The translations under genes and the position numbers were made by a program. Source: Coralloluteibacterium stylophorae (lineage in GTDB: Bacteria > Pseudomonadota > Gammaproteobacteria > Xanthomonadales > Xanthomonadaceae). From it: a stretch of DNA of 64,000 bases. Within the stretch, counting starts at the first letter, position 1; every line of letters begins with the position of its first letter. Below the pieces are notes generated by a model, which saw only the letters and a program-made list of their open reading frames with translations, was not told the DNA's origin and did no database searches. Shown piece by piece: positions 1-9,073 of this stretch. The stretch lies in NCBI RefSeq assembly GCF_018122625.2, contig NZ_JAGQFT020000003.1:248001-312000 (forward strand), read 5' to 3'.

Positions 1-301
1 CGGGCAGCACCATGCCCTGCCCCGTCTCCTGCGCGTAGATGGCCACGACCGCCGCCACCGGCGCCCGCACCGGCTGGCTCACCCCTCCGAAGCGGGCCAT
101 GAACGACACCTCGGCGTCGCCGAGCTCCAAGTGGCCGACCGCGCGCGGCGCGATGTTGAGCACGACCCGCTCGTCCTTGATCGCCGACGGCGGCACCTGC
201 ACACCCTCACGCGTCGCATCGACGAGCAGGTAGGGGGTCATGTCGTTGTCGACGATCCACTCGTACAGCGCACGCAGCAGGTAGGGACGGTTGGACGTCA
301 T
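1..301 (-). CDS. sspB: Stringent starvation protein B, ClpXP adaptor (3' end outside window)
   Basis: The N-terminal 100 residues of SspB are present; the C-terminal tail lies beyond the left edge. SspB dimers bind the ssrA tag of tmRNA-tagged proteins and tether them to ClpX for degradation. The start MTSNRPYLLRALYEWIVDN and the conserved stretch around LLVDATREGVQVPPS are typical of the family's folded substrate-binding domain. The start codon is an ATG at 301, 11 nt after the sspA stop, so sspA-sspB form a translationally close pair, as in most gammaproteobacteria. The tail that carries the ClpX-binding module cannot be judged here. Confidence 0.93.
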   Translation of the reverse strand, partial: MTSNRPYLLRALYEWIVDNDMTPYLLVDATREGVQVPPSAIKDERVVLNIAPRAVGHLELGDAEVSFMARFGGVSQPVRAPVAAVVAIYAQETGQGMVLP

Positions 302-312
302 CCGCGGCGCGC

Positions 313-948
313 TCACGTCGGCAGCTCGCGCAGCGCGCGTTCCTCGGCGGTCAGGCTGCGCGCGAAACCCGGGCTGCGGAAGATCCGCTGCCCGTAATCC
401 TCGATCGCCTTGGCCTCCTTCGGCAGCGCGATGCCGAGCGCCTCGAGCCGCCAGATGATCGGCGCCACCGCGCAGTCGGCCAGGCTCATCTCGGCGTTGA
501 GGAAGAACTTGGACATCTTGAACACGGGCAGCGCGTCGAGCAGGAGCTCGCGCAGGCGCTTGCGGGCGAACTCCGCCTGCTGTCTGTTGCCGTGCTGGAT
601 CGCCTGCACGTGGGGCACCCAGTCGTGCTCCTGGCGCAGCGTGGTCAGCCGGATGCGGGCGCGCGCCAGCGGGTCGATCGGCATGAGCGGCGGATGCGGA
701 TAGCGCTCGTCCAGGTATTCGGTCACGACCGATGCGGCGTACAGCACCAGGTCGCGCTCGACCAGGGTCGGCACCGACTGGTAGGGGTTGAGCTCGACCA
801 GGTCCTCCGGCGGATGCGACGGATCCACCAGCACGATGTCGCAGGTCACGCCCTTGGCCGCCAGCACCATCCGCACGCGGTGGCTGACGACGCAGTCGCG
901 ACCGGAGAACAGGGTGAGCGAATTACGCAGTCGCGGACTCGTGGCCAT
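313..948 (-). CDS. sspA: Stringent starvation protein A, RNA polymerase-associated GST-fold protein
   Basis: A 211-residue protein with an N-terminal thioredoxin-like half and a C-terminal helical GST half. The diagnostic block NPYQSVPTLVERDLVLY and the following YLDERYPHPPLMPIDP match SspA of enterics. SspA binds RNA polymerase and alters promoter use during starvation; it has no glutathione transferase activity. Three consecutive ATG codons lie at 954, 951 and 948. A GGAG sits 3, 6 and 9 nt upstream of them, so I take 948, which gives the usual family length, although 951 is equally possible. It lies downstream of petABC but after a terminator, so it probably has its own promoter. Confidence 0.95.
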   Translation of the reverse strand: MATSPRLRNSLTLFSGRDCVVSHRVRMVLAAKGVTCDIVLVDPSHPPEDLVELNPYQSVPTLVERDLVLYAASVVTEYLDERYPHPPLMPIDPLARARIRLTTLRQEHDWVPHVQAIQHGNRQQAEFARKRLRELLLDALPVFKMSKFFLNAEMSLADCAVAPIIWRLEALGIALPKEAKAIEDYGQRIFRSPGFARSLTAEERALRELPT

Positions 949-1030
949 CATCATCAGCTCCGCCGGGCCCGACCCGGACACAGATCGCCGCAGGCCCGGT
1001 GCCTGCGGTCGTGACAGTCGCGCAAGGGTG

Positions 1031-1067
1031 AAAAAAACGCCCGGGCGACGTCAAGCCGGCCCGGGCG
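1031..1067 (-). terminator. Intrinsic terminator after petC
   Basis: Read on the minus strand this is a 9-bp perfect GC stem (arms 1059-1067 and 1038-1046) with a 12-nt loop, followed directly by seven T residues (A-run at 1031-1037 on the plus strand). It lies 95 nt past the petC stop codon and upstream of sspA, so it should end the petABC transcript. Confidence 0.85.
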
Positions 1068-1161
1068 TGATGAAGCACGGAACGCGATCGGCGCCCCGCC
1101 TGCCGGCGCACTGCAGGCGCGTCGTCGAGACGCGCGCCCGCCGGTGCGGCCGGGGACGGCC

Positions 1162-1902
1162 TCAATGCACGTCCTTCCAGAACTCTTTCTTGAGCAGGTA
1201 GGTCAGCCCGGTCAGGACCAGCAGGAAGAACAGCACCCACAACCCCAGCGAGGAGCGCTTCAGCGCCGCCGGCTCGCCGACGTACTCCAGGAACGCGGTG
1301 ATGTCGCGGGCAACCTGGTTGAACTCGCGCTCGCTGAGGCGACCTTCCTGGACCAGCTCCAGGCCTTCGACATGGCCTTCCTCGTTCATGTGCGCGCGCT
1401 GGACGCCCTGCAGCTCCCACAGCGGGTTCGGCATCGATGCCCCCGGGAACACCGAGTTGTTCCAGCCGACTGGCCGCGTCTCGTCGATGTAGAAGGACTT
1501 CAGGTAGGCGTAGATCCAGTCGACCCCGCGCTCGCGCGCGCTCAGCGACAGGTCCGGCGGTGCCTTGCCGAACCAGGCGTTGCCCTGGTCGACGGCGACG
1601 CCGGTGTTGATCACCTCGCCCAGCTGCACGCCGGCAAAGTTCAGGTTCTGCTCGACCTGCTCCTCCGACAGCCCGAGGTCTTCGGCCAGCCGCGAGTAGC
1701 GCTGGTACTTGAGCGAATGGCAGCCCGAGCAGTAGTTCATGAACAGGGCGGCGCCGCGCTGCAGCGAAGCCTGGTTGTTGATGTCGGTGCCGGCCGCCTC
1801 GAAGTGCACGCCATGCTCGTCCGCTGCCTGCGCGAACGGGATGGCGACGAGGAGGACGGCGGCGGCGAACAGGCGCCTGGCGAAGATGCTGGGCTTAGTC
1901 AT
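1162..1902 (-). CDS. petC: Ubiquinol-cytochrome c reductase, cytochrome c1 subunit
   Basis: Cytochrome c1 of the bc1 complex takes electrons from the Rieske cluster and passes them to cytochrome c. The 246-residue protein has a cleavable signal peptide (1-26, ending AQA), the covalent heme motif CSGCH at 58-62, a GASMPNP segment carrying the likely methionine axial ligand, and a C-terminal membrane anchor at about 219-237 followed by KKEFWKDVH. The globular domain faces the periplasm. Its start overlaps the end of petB by 8 nt, so it is the last gene of the petABC operon. Confidence 0.97.
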   Translation of the reverse strand: MTKPSIFARRLFAAAVLLVAIPFAQAADEHGVHFEAAGTDINNQASLQRGAALFMNYCSGCHSLKYQRYSRLAEDLGLSEEQVEQNLNFAGVQLGEVINTGVAVDQGNAWFGKAPPDLSLSARERGVDWIYAYLKSFYIDETRPVGWNNSVFPGASMPNPLWELQGVQRAHMNEEGHVEGLELVQEGRLSEREFNQVARDITAFLEYVGEPAALKRSSLGLWVLFFLLVLTGLTYLLKKEFWKDVH

Positions 1903-3199
1903 GCTCGGGGACTCGCTCCGGAACCGGCTTGGTGCGATCGATCGCCGACCAGAACGGCATCGAGAGGAAAAAGGCGAAGTAGTACACGGTGAGGATGCGC
2001 GCGGTGAGCGTGCGCAGGTCCGAACCGGTGACCATGCCGAGGTAGCCGAGCACGCCGAAGGACACCACGAACAGCCCGATCAGCACCTTCGACAGCAGGC
2101 CGCGGTAGCGGATCGAGCGGACGGTGCTGCGGTCCAGCCACGGCACGAAGAACAGGATGATCACCGCCGCACCCATCACCAGCACGCCCCAGATGGCGGT
2201 GCCGAAGAAGGACGGAACCGCGCGGAGCATCGCGTAGAAGGGCGTGAAGTACCACACCGGCGCGATGTGGTCCGGCGTCACCAGCGGATTGGCGGCGCTG
2301 AAGTTCGGCGGCTCGAGGAACAGCCCGCCCATCGTCGGCGCGTAGAAGATCACGAAGGCGCACAGGGTGAGGAAGAACGCCACCCCGAACATGTCCTTGA
2401 CCGTGTAGTACGGGTGGAACGGGATGCCATCGCGCGGCCGGCCCTGCTCGTCCTTCACCTTCTTGATGTCGATGCCGTCGGGATTGTTCGAACCCACCTC
2501 GTGCAGCGCGCCCAGGTGCAGCACCACCAGCAGCAGCAGCACCAGCGGCAGGGCGATGACGTGCAGCGCGAAGAAGCGGTTGAGGGTTGCGTCGCCGACG
2601 ACGAAGTCGCCGCGGATGAACTCGGTCAGCGGCTCGCCGATGCCGAACGGGATCGAGCCGAACAGGTTGATGATCACCTGCGCGCCGTGATAGCTCATGT
2701 TGCCCCACGGCAGGATGTAGCCGAAGAACGCCTCGGCCATCAGCGCCAGGAAGATCAGCATGCCGATCAGCCACACCAGCTCGCGCGGCTTCTTGCCCGA
2801 GCCGTAGATCAGGCCGCGGAACATGTGCAGGTACACCACCACGAAGAACATCGACGCGCCGGTCGAGTGCATGTAGCGGATCAGCCAGCCCCACGGCACG
2901 TCGCGCATGATGTACTCGACGGAACCGAACGCCTCGGCGGCGCTGGGCTTGTAGTGCATCGTGAGGAAGATGCCGGTCACGATCTGGTTGACCAGCACCA
3001 GCAGCGCCAGCGAACCGAAGTAGTACCAGAAGTTGAAGTTCTTCGGAGCGTAGTACTCCGACATGTGCTTCTTGTAGAACGGCCCGAGGCCCGGCGTGCG
3101 CTGGTTGAACCACTCGCCGACCGCGCTGACGATGCCGGAGCCGGCCGGCGCCTTCGCGCCCTTGGGCACGTCGTAGTTGCTGAGCGTGGTCTTGGCCAT
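1895..3199 (-). CDS. petB: Ubiquinol-cytochrome c reductase, cytochrome b subunit
   Basis: The 434-residue polytopic core of the bc1 complex carries two b hemes and both quinone sites. Visible landmarks are the paired histidines in RYMHSTGASMFFVVVYLHMF and in LHVIALPLVLLLLVVLHL, the GYILPWGNMSYHGAQ loop and the Qo-site motif, which reads PVWY (residues 314-317) instead of the PEWY of mitochondria and alphaproteobacteria. PVWY is an established variant in beta/gammaproteobacteria. The ATG at 3199 shares one base with the petA stop (TGATG); an in-frame GTG just before it is less likely. The length suits the long single-chain form with both the b6-like and subunit-IV-like halves. Confidence 0.97.
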   Translation of the reverse strand: MAKTTLSNYDVPKGAKAPAGSGIVSAVGEWFNQRTPGLGPFYKKHMSEYYAPKNFNFWYYFGSLALLVLVNQIVTGIFLTMHYKPSAAEAFGSVEYIMRDVPWGWLIRYMHSTGASMFFVVVYLHMFRGLIYGSGKKPRELVWLIGMLIFLALMAEAFFGYILPWGNMSYHGAQVIINLFGSIPFGIGEPLTEFIRGDFVVGDATLNRFFALHVIALPLVLLLLVVLHLGALHEVGSNNPDGIDIKKVKDEQGRPRDGIPFHPYYTVKDMFGVAFFLTLCAFVIFYAPTMGGLFLEPPNFSAANPLVTPDHIAPVWYFTPFYAMLRAVPSFFGTAIWGVLVMGAAVIILFFVPWLDRSTVRSIRYRGLLSKVLIGLFVVSFGVLGYLGMVTGSDLRTLTARILTVYYFAFFLSMPFWSAIDRTKPVPERVPEHD

Positions 3200-3804
3200 C
3201 ACGCGGCTCCTTCAGGTGCTTCGCCGATCACGACGCTGGTGTTGCCTTCGAAGCGATACGGCGGAACCCGCAGGTTCGCCGGAGCCGGCACGCCCTGGTA
3301 GACGCGGCCGGCGAGGTCGTAGAACGAGCTGTGGCACGGGCAGAAGAAGCCGCCCTGCCAGTTCGCGTCCCACGGCTGCGGCTGCACTTCCGGACGGTGC
3401 AGCGGCACGCAGCCCAGGTGGGTGCAGATGCCGACGAGCACGCCGATCTCGGGCCGGATCGAGCGCGTGGGGTTCTTGGCGAACTCCGGCGTCTGGTCGG
3501 CGTTGTCCGAGTTCGGGTCGACCAGGCGCCCGTCCAGTTGCGGCAGTTCGTCGATCTGCTGCTGCGAACGCTTGAACACGAAGATCGGCTGGCCACGCCA
3601 CTCGGCGCGGATCAGCATGCCCGGCTCGTTGTCGATCTTGCCGATGTCCACGTCGGCCGGCGCGCCGGCCAGCTCGGTTCTGGCGCTGGGCAGCCAGGAC
3701 TTGATGAACGGTGTGGCGACGAAACCCGCCCCCACTGCACCGACCACGGCAGTGGAGGCAGTAAGGAACCGGCGTCGGCCGTTGTTGACCCCAGGATGTG
3801 CCAT
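3199..3804 (-). CDS. petA: Ubiquinol-cytochrome c reductase, Rieske iron-sulfur subunit
   Basis: First gene of petABC. The 201-residue Rieske protein starts with a twin-arginine segment (GRRRFLT, 9-15) and a hydrophobic anchor (about 16-36), consistent with Tat-dependent insertion. The [2Fe-2S] ligands are C127 and H129 in CTHLGC and C155 and H158 in CPCHSS; C132 and C157 form the family disulfide. The head domain moves between the Qo site of PetB and heme c1 of PetC. The ATG at 3804 starts MAHPGVNNGRRR. The 192-nt gap upstream (3805-3996) should hold the operon promoter, but I cannot assign its elements with confidence. Confidence 0.97.
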   Translation of the reverse strand: MAHPGVNNGRRRFLTASTAVVGAVGAGFVATPFIKSWLPSARTELAGAPADVDIGKIDNEPGMLIRAEWRGQPIFVFKRSQQQIDELPQLDGRLVDPNSDNADQTPEFAKNPTRSIRPEIGVLVGICTHLGCVPLHRPEVQPQPWDANWQGGFFCPCHSSFYDLAGRVYQGVPAPANLRVPPYRFEGNTSVVIGEAPEGAA

Positions 3805-3996
3805 CCGGCTCTCCGCAAACGACTTTCTTAGGTGGCTGGTTAGCTGCCGCGGACGTTCCGCAGGGGACCGACCGCAAAGACCGGCAAGTTTAGCGGAAGC
3901 GTGAACCGTGCGACAACGCGCCGGCAGCGTGAGGTGCGCGCGGGTCGTCGCCGCCCGCGGCGTGGCGGCCGACGGGCCGGCGAGCTTGCGCCGTCT

Positions 3997-4881
3997 TCAG
4001 AGGGAGGCGCTGACGGCGCCGGCGGCCAGCGGCGCCGGTGCGCCGCTGCGGCGATAGCGCTCCTCCAGCACGGCGACGCGCTCGACGTAGCGCTGCGTCT
4101 CGGCGTAGGGCGGGACGCCGCCGTAGCGGTCGACCGCACCCTCGCCGGCGTTGTAGCCGGCGGCGGCGAGGCGGATGTTGCCGTCGAAGCGCTTCAGCAG
4201 CCACGCCAGGTACTGCACGCCGCCGCGGATGTTGTCGCCGGGGGTGAAGGCATCGACCACGCCGAAGCGCGAGGCGGTCGGCGGCATCAGCTGCATCAGG
4301 CCCTGGGCGCCCTTGTGCGAGAGCGCGTTCGGATTGAACGCCGATTCGGCGTGGATGACCGCGCGCACCAGCGACTCGTCGACGCCGTAGGCGCGCGCGG
4401 CCGCTGCGATCTCGCTGGCGAAGGCGGTGGTGTTGAGCCTGACGTTGCCGAAGTCGACGCTCGGCCGTGCCGCACAGGCGAAGCAGGTCTCCACGTAGGA
4501 GAACAGCATCCTCGCGCTGCTGACGCCGGCCGGCTTGACGTTGGTGTAGTGGGTGACGCCGTCGCGCTCGTAGCGGTAGACGGCGCCGCGGCTGACCCGG
4601 GTTCCCGGCGGCGTCGAGGCCGGGGCGGCCGGGATGGCGCTCCCCGCGTCGGCGGTGCGGAACTCGACCCGCTTTGCGCTCGCGGCCGGCGCCGCCGCTG
4701 GCGCCGCGGCTGCGGACCGCTCGGGCGAATAGGTGGCCACGACCGCACACTGCGCACCTGCGATGCGGCTGCTGCTGTAGTTGTTGACGCCGTCGGCGCC
4801 GACGCATCGGTACAGGGTACCGGCGCCGGACGGCGCGGCCGCGGCGAGCAGGCCCAACGTGAGTACGACGCGAATCCCCAT
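3997..4881 (-). CDS. Secreted lytic transglycosylase with DUF4124-like segments and SLT domain
   Basis: A 294-residue exported protein: signal peptide MGIRVVLTLGLLAAAAPSGA, then two DUF4124-like segments (LYRCVGADGVNNYSS and VYRYERDGVTHYTNVKP), separated by an Ala/Pro linker, and a C-terminal Slt-type transglycosylase domain. The catalytic glutamate is E179 in HAESAFNPNA, followed by the hallmark GAQGLMQLMP and AAAGYNAGEGAV. Such enzymes cleave the MurNAc-GlcNAc bond and leave 1,6-anhydroMurNAc, the substrate of cell-wall recycling. I choose the ATG at 4881 because it gives a clean signal peptide; an in-frame start at 4917 would add 12 residues before it. It is divergent from miaB. Confidence 0.88.
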   Translation of the reverse strand: MGIRVVLTLGLLAAAAPSGAGTLYRCVGADGVNNYSSSRIAGAQCAVVATYSPERSAAAAPAAAPAASAKRVEFRTADAGSAIPAAPASTPPGTRVSRGAVYRYERDGVTHYTNVKPAGVSSARMLFSYVETCFACAARPSVDFGNVRLNTTAFASEIAAAARAYGVDESLVRAVIHAESAFNPNALSHKGAQGLMQLMPPTASRFGVVDAFTPGDNIRGGVQYLAWLLKRFDGNIRLAAAGYNAGEGAVDRYGGVPPYAETQRYVERVAVLEERYRRSGAPAPLAAGAVSASL

Positions 4882-4937
4882 GCGGCGAAGCGTAAACCGC
4901 ACCCCAACGCGCTGCAAAGTCCTTTGGCGTGAAGGAT

Positions 4938-4966
4938 TTGGACGCCGATCACGGTCCCACTACACT
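4938..4966 (+). promoter_or_regulatory. Candidate sigma-70 promoter for miaB
   Basis: TTGGAC (4938-4943) and TACACT (4961-4966) are separated by exactly 17 nt and end 32 nt before the miaB start. The -10 matches the consensus at 4 of 6 positions; the -35 match is weak (TTG). The element is inferred from sequence only. Confidence 0.45.
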
Positions 4967-4998
4967 ATCCGGCCGCCTTCACGAGCCCGCGACGCCCC

Positions 4999-6357
4999 AT
5001 GGCCGGCAAGCTCTTCGTCAAGACCCACGGCTGCCAGATGAACGAGTACGACTCGGCCAAGATGGCCGACGTCCTCGCCGACGCCCACGGCCTGGAACTG
5101 ACCCAGGACGAGGCCGAGGCCGACGTCATCCTGGTCAACACCTGCTCGATCCGCGAGAAGGCGCAGGAGAAGGTGTTCTCGCAGCTCGGCCGCTGGAAGC
5201 AGTACAAGGCCGACGGCCGGCCGGTGCTGATCGGCGTCGGCGGCTGCGTCGCCAGCCAGGAGGGCGAGGCGATCATCAAGCGCGCGCCGTTCGTGGACCT
5301 GGTGTTCGGCCCGCAGACCCTGCACCGCCTGCCCGAGCTGATCGCCGCGCGGCGCGCGACCGGACGGCCGCAGGTCGACATCTCCTTCCCCGAGATCGAG
5401 AAGTTCGACCGCCTGCCGGAGCCCCGTGCGGAGGGACCGACGGCCTTCGTCTCGATCATGGAGGGCTGCAGCAAGTACTGCAGCTACTGCGTGGTGCCCT
5501 ACACCCGCGGCGAGGAGATCAGCCGGCCGTTCGACGACGTGCTGGCCGAGGTCGCCCGCCTCGCCGAGCAGGGCGTGCGCGAGGTCAACCTGCTCGGCCA
5601 GAACGTCAATGCCTATCGCGGCCCGATGTTCGAGTCCGAGGAGACGGCCGACCTGGGCCTGCTGATCCGGGCGATCGCGCAGATCCCCGGCATCGGCCGC
5701 ATCCGCTTCACCACCTCGCATCCGCTGGAGTTCTCCGACTCGCTGATCGAGGCCTACCGCGACGTGCCGCAGCTGGCCAATTACCTGCACCTGCCGGTGC
5801 AGGCCGGCTCCGACCGCATCCTCGCGGCGATGAAGCGCGGCTACACGGCGCTGGAGTTCAAGCAGAAGATCCGCAGGCTGCGGGCGGTGCGCCCTGACAT
5901 CTCGATCTCCTCGGACTTCATCGTCGGCTTCCCCGGCGAAAGCGCCGCCGATTTCGACCGGACCATGAAGCTGATCGAGGACATCGGCTTCGACCAGTCG
6001 TTCTCCTTCATCTTCTCCGCCCGTCCCGGCACGCCTGCGGCCACTCTGGCCGACGACACCCCGGCGAGCGAGAAGAGCGCGCGGCTGAGCCGCCTGCAGG
6101 AGGCGGTGACCGCGAGCGCGCGGCGCATCTCGGACGCGATGCTGGGCACGGTCCAGCGCGTGCTGGTGGAGAAGGTCTCGCCCAAGCGCGCCGAGGAGAT
6201 CAGCGGCCGCACCGAGAACATGCGCTATGTGAACTTCCCGGGCCATCCGCGGCTGGTCGGGCGCTTCGTCGACGTGCTGGTGACCGAGGTGATGAGCAAT
6301 TCGCTGCGCGGGCGCCTGGTCGGTCTTGCCGACGATCCGGAAGCCGACGCGGCATGA
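4999..6357 (+). CDS. miaB: tRNA-2-methylthio-N6-isopentenyladenosine-37 synthase (radical SAM)
   Basis: MiaB adds the methylthio group to i6A37 in tRNAs that read UNN codons. The 452-residue protein has the N-terminal UPF0004 domain with cluster cysteines C12 ([10 protein letters not shown]), C49 ([10 protein letters not shown]) and C83 ([11 protein letters not shown]), the radical SAM triad C157-x3-C161-x2-C164 ([10 protein letters not shown]), and a C-terminal TRAM domain ending near residue 440. It opens the run miaB - small membrane gene - phoH - ybeY - corC, the same order as in E. coli apart from the small gene. As an enzyme with two 4Fe-4S clusters it depends on the suf system encoded at 35674-42002. 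Confidence 0.97.
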   Translation: MAGKLFVKTHGCQMNEYDSAKMADVLADAHGLELTQDEAEADVILVNTCSIREKAQEKVFSQLGRWKQYKADGRPVLIGVGGCVASQEGEAIIKRAPFVDLVFGPQTLHRLPELIAARRATGRPQVDISFPEIEKFDRLPEPRAEGPTAFVSIMEGCSKYCSYCVVPYTRGEEISRPFDDVLAEVARLAEQGVREVNLLGQNVNAYRGPMFESEETADLGLLIRAIAQIPGIGRIRFTTSHPLEFSDSLIEAYRDVPQLANYLHLPVQAGSDRILAAMKRGYTALEFKQKIRRLRAVRPDISISSDFIVGFPGESAADFDRTMKLIEDIGFDQSFSFIFSARPGTPAATLADDTPASEKSARLSRLQEAVTASARRISDAMLGTVQRVLVEKVSPKRAEEISGRTENMRYVNFPGHPRLVGRFVDVLVTEVMSNSLRGRLVGLADDPEADAA

Positions 6358-6578
6358 GGGACACGGCACGCCCGCCATGGCGTCGGGCGAGGATCCTGAC
6401 GATCGCCGCGCTGCTGGCGCTGGCCGGGCTCTGCTGCCTCGCCGCGGTGTGGCCGCTGAGCATGCAGGAGACACGGCTGGCGTCGTCCGCGCCGGCCTGG
6501 ACGGCGCTGGTCGTCGGCAAGCTGCTGCTGTTCGCCGGGATCGCGGCCGCCGCCCACGTCCTGCGCAGGCATCGGTAG
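6354..6578 (+). CDS. Small two-helix membrane protein, unknown
   Basis: A 74-residue ORF whose ATG overlaps the miaB stop (ATGA), which supports real translation by coupling. It has a basic N terminus ([13 protein letters not shown]), two hydrophobic helices at about 13-34 and 47-69, a short polar loop between them and a basic tail RRHR. I do not recognise a family. Its place between miaB and phoH is not seen in E. coli. It could be a lineage-specific membrane protein; the overlap and the helix pattern argue against a chance frame. Confidence 0.55.
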   Translation: MRDTARPPWRRARILTIAALLALAGLCCLAAVWPLSMQETRLASSAPAWTALVVGKLLLFAGIAAAAHVLRRHR

Positions 6579-6611
6579 AAAAGCGCCGCGCGCGCCCCCA
6601 TCTGCGGACCC

Positions 6612-7589
6612 ATGACCGCATCCCTGAGCCATCGCGATTTCCTGCTCGAGCCCGACGACGCCGAGCGCCTCGCCAACCTCGCCGGCGCCTTCGACGCGCA
6701 CCTGCGCCAGATCGAGCTGCGCATGGGCATCGAGATCGCCAACCGCGGCAACGTGTTCCGGGTGATCGGCGAGCCCGACGCCGCCCTCGCCGGGGAGCGC
6801 CTGCTGCGCCAGCTCTATGTCGATGCCGGCGAGCAGACCCTGACCCCGCACGAGATCGACGCCCGTCTCGGTGAGGCCAACCTCGACCAGCTCGCCGCCG
6901 AGACCGCGGCGCAGGCGCAGGAGGTGGCGATCAAGGTCAAGCGCGGCACGGTCAAGGGCCGCGGCGCCAACCAGGCGAAGTACCTGCACGCGATCGCCAC
7001 CCACGACATCAACTTCGGCATCGGCCCGGCCGGCACCGGCAAGACCTTCCTGGCGGTGGCCAGCGCGGTCGAGGCGCTGAACACGTCCCGCGTGCAGCGC
7101 ATCGTGCTGGTGCGCCCCGCGGTCGAGGCCGGCGAGAAGCTCGGTTTCCTGCCCGGCGACCTCTCGCAGAAGGTCGATCCCTACCTGCGCCCGCTCTACG
7201 ACGCGCTCTACGAGATGCTCGGCGTGGAGAAGGTCGCGCGGCTGATCGAGAAGTCGGTGATCGAGATCGCGCCCCTGGCCTACATGCGCGGACGCACGCT
7301 CAACGACGCCTACGTGATCCTCGACGAGGCGCAGAACACCACCATCGAGCAGATGAAGATGTTCCTGACCCGCATCGGCTTCGGCACCACGGCCGTCGTG
7401 ACCGGCGACCTCAGCCAGACCGACCTGCCGCGCCACGTGAAGTCGGGCCTGCGCGACGCGCTCGAGGTGCTGCAGGGCGTGGACGGGATCTCCTTCACCC
7501 TGTTCAACGCGCGCGACGTGGTCCGCCACCCGCTGGTGGCGCGGATCGTGCGGGCCTACGAGGCCCGCGATGACGCCGGCCGCGAGTGA
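6612..7589 (+). CDS. ybeZ: PhoH-family ATPase (YbeZ)
   Basis: PhoH/YbeZ proteins are P-loop ATPases with a predicted RNA helicase role, genetically and physically linked to the endonuclease YbeY. In 325 residues the Walker A is GPAGTGKT (138-145) and the Walker B VILDEAQN (235-242), followed by [20 protein letters not shown], typical of the family. The N-terminal 110 residues are a KH/PhoH-like extension. It lies between miaB and ybeY as in most gammaproteobacteria, with ybeY 76 nt downstream. Confidence 0.94.
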   Translation: MTASLSHRDFLLEPDDAERLANLAGAFDAHLRQIELRMGIEIANRGNVFRVIGEPDAALAGERLLRQLYVDAGEQTLTPHEIDARLGEANLDQLAAETAAQAQEVAIKVKRGTVKGRGANQAKYLHAIATHDINFGIGPAGTGKTFLAVASAVEALNTSRVQRIVLVRPAVEAGEKLGFLPGDLSQKVDPYLRPLYDALYEMLGVEKVARLIEKSVIEIAPLAYMRGRTLNDAYVILDEAQNTTIEQMKMFLTRIGFGTTAVVTGDLSQTDLPRHVKSGLRDALEVLQGVDGISFTLFNARDVVRHPLVARIVRAYEARDDAGRE

Positions 7590-7665
7590 CGCAGCGGATG
7601 GCCGCGGCCCTACACTTGCGCCGACACGACAGCGCCGCGCTCCGGCCGCGGCAGGACGCACTGCG

Positions 7666-8136
7666 ATGAGCCGCTCCGGACACGAGTACGACGTCTGCAT
7701 CAGCTACGGCCTGCCACGCGCCGGCGTGCCGGCGGCGGCGAGCTTCCGGCGCTGGGCGCACGCGGCGCTGGGCAACCGGGTCAGGCGCGCCGACCTCGCC
7801 ATCCGCCTGGTCGACGAGCGCGAGGGGCTGGCGATGAACCGCCACTACCGCGGCCGCGACTACGCCACCAACGTGCTGAGCTTCCCGGCCGAGCTGCCGG
7901 AGGGCGTGGACCTGCCGATCCTGGGCGACATCGTGATCTGCGCGCCGGTCGTGGCGCGCGAGGCGCGGGAGCAGGGCAAGCCGCGCAATGCCCATTACGC
8001 GCACCTGACCGTGCACGGCGTGCTGCACCTGCTCGGCATGGACCACGAGGACCCGCGCGAGGCCGAAGCGATGGAGGCGCTGGAGCGCCGCATCCTCGCC
8101 GAGCTCGGCATCGCCGATCCCTACCCCGACGCCTGA
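7666..8136 (+). CDS. ybeY: Endoribonuclease YbeY, 16S rRNA maturation and ribosome quality control
   Basis: A 156-residue UPF0054 metalloprotein. The zinc motif [11 protein letters not shown] gives ligands H117, H121 and H127, and [11 protein letters not shown] precedes it as in other members. YbeY takes part in 3' maturation of 16S rRNA and, with RNase R, in disposal of defective 70S ribosomes. I start it at the ATG at 7666 ([10 protein letters not shown]); the in-frame ATG at 7570 would add a non-conserved Ala/Arg-rich stretch and overlap phoH. Confidence 0.93.
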   Translation: MSRSGHEYDVCISYGLPRAGVPAAASFRRWAHAALGNRVRRADLAIRLVDEREGLAMNRHYRGRDYATNVLSFPAELPEGVDLPILGDIVICAPVVAREAREQGKPRNAHYAHLTVHGVLHLLGMDHEDPREAEAMEALERRILAELGIADPYPDA

Positions 8137-8204
8137 GCGCCCCGCGCGGGCGCTTCACGCGCTTCCGTTAGACTCCCCTTCCGTTTCCGCAGCCTGTCCG
8201 CAGC

Positions 8205-9065
<861 letters not shown>

Positions 9066-9073
9066 CCTGTCCG

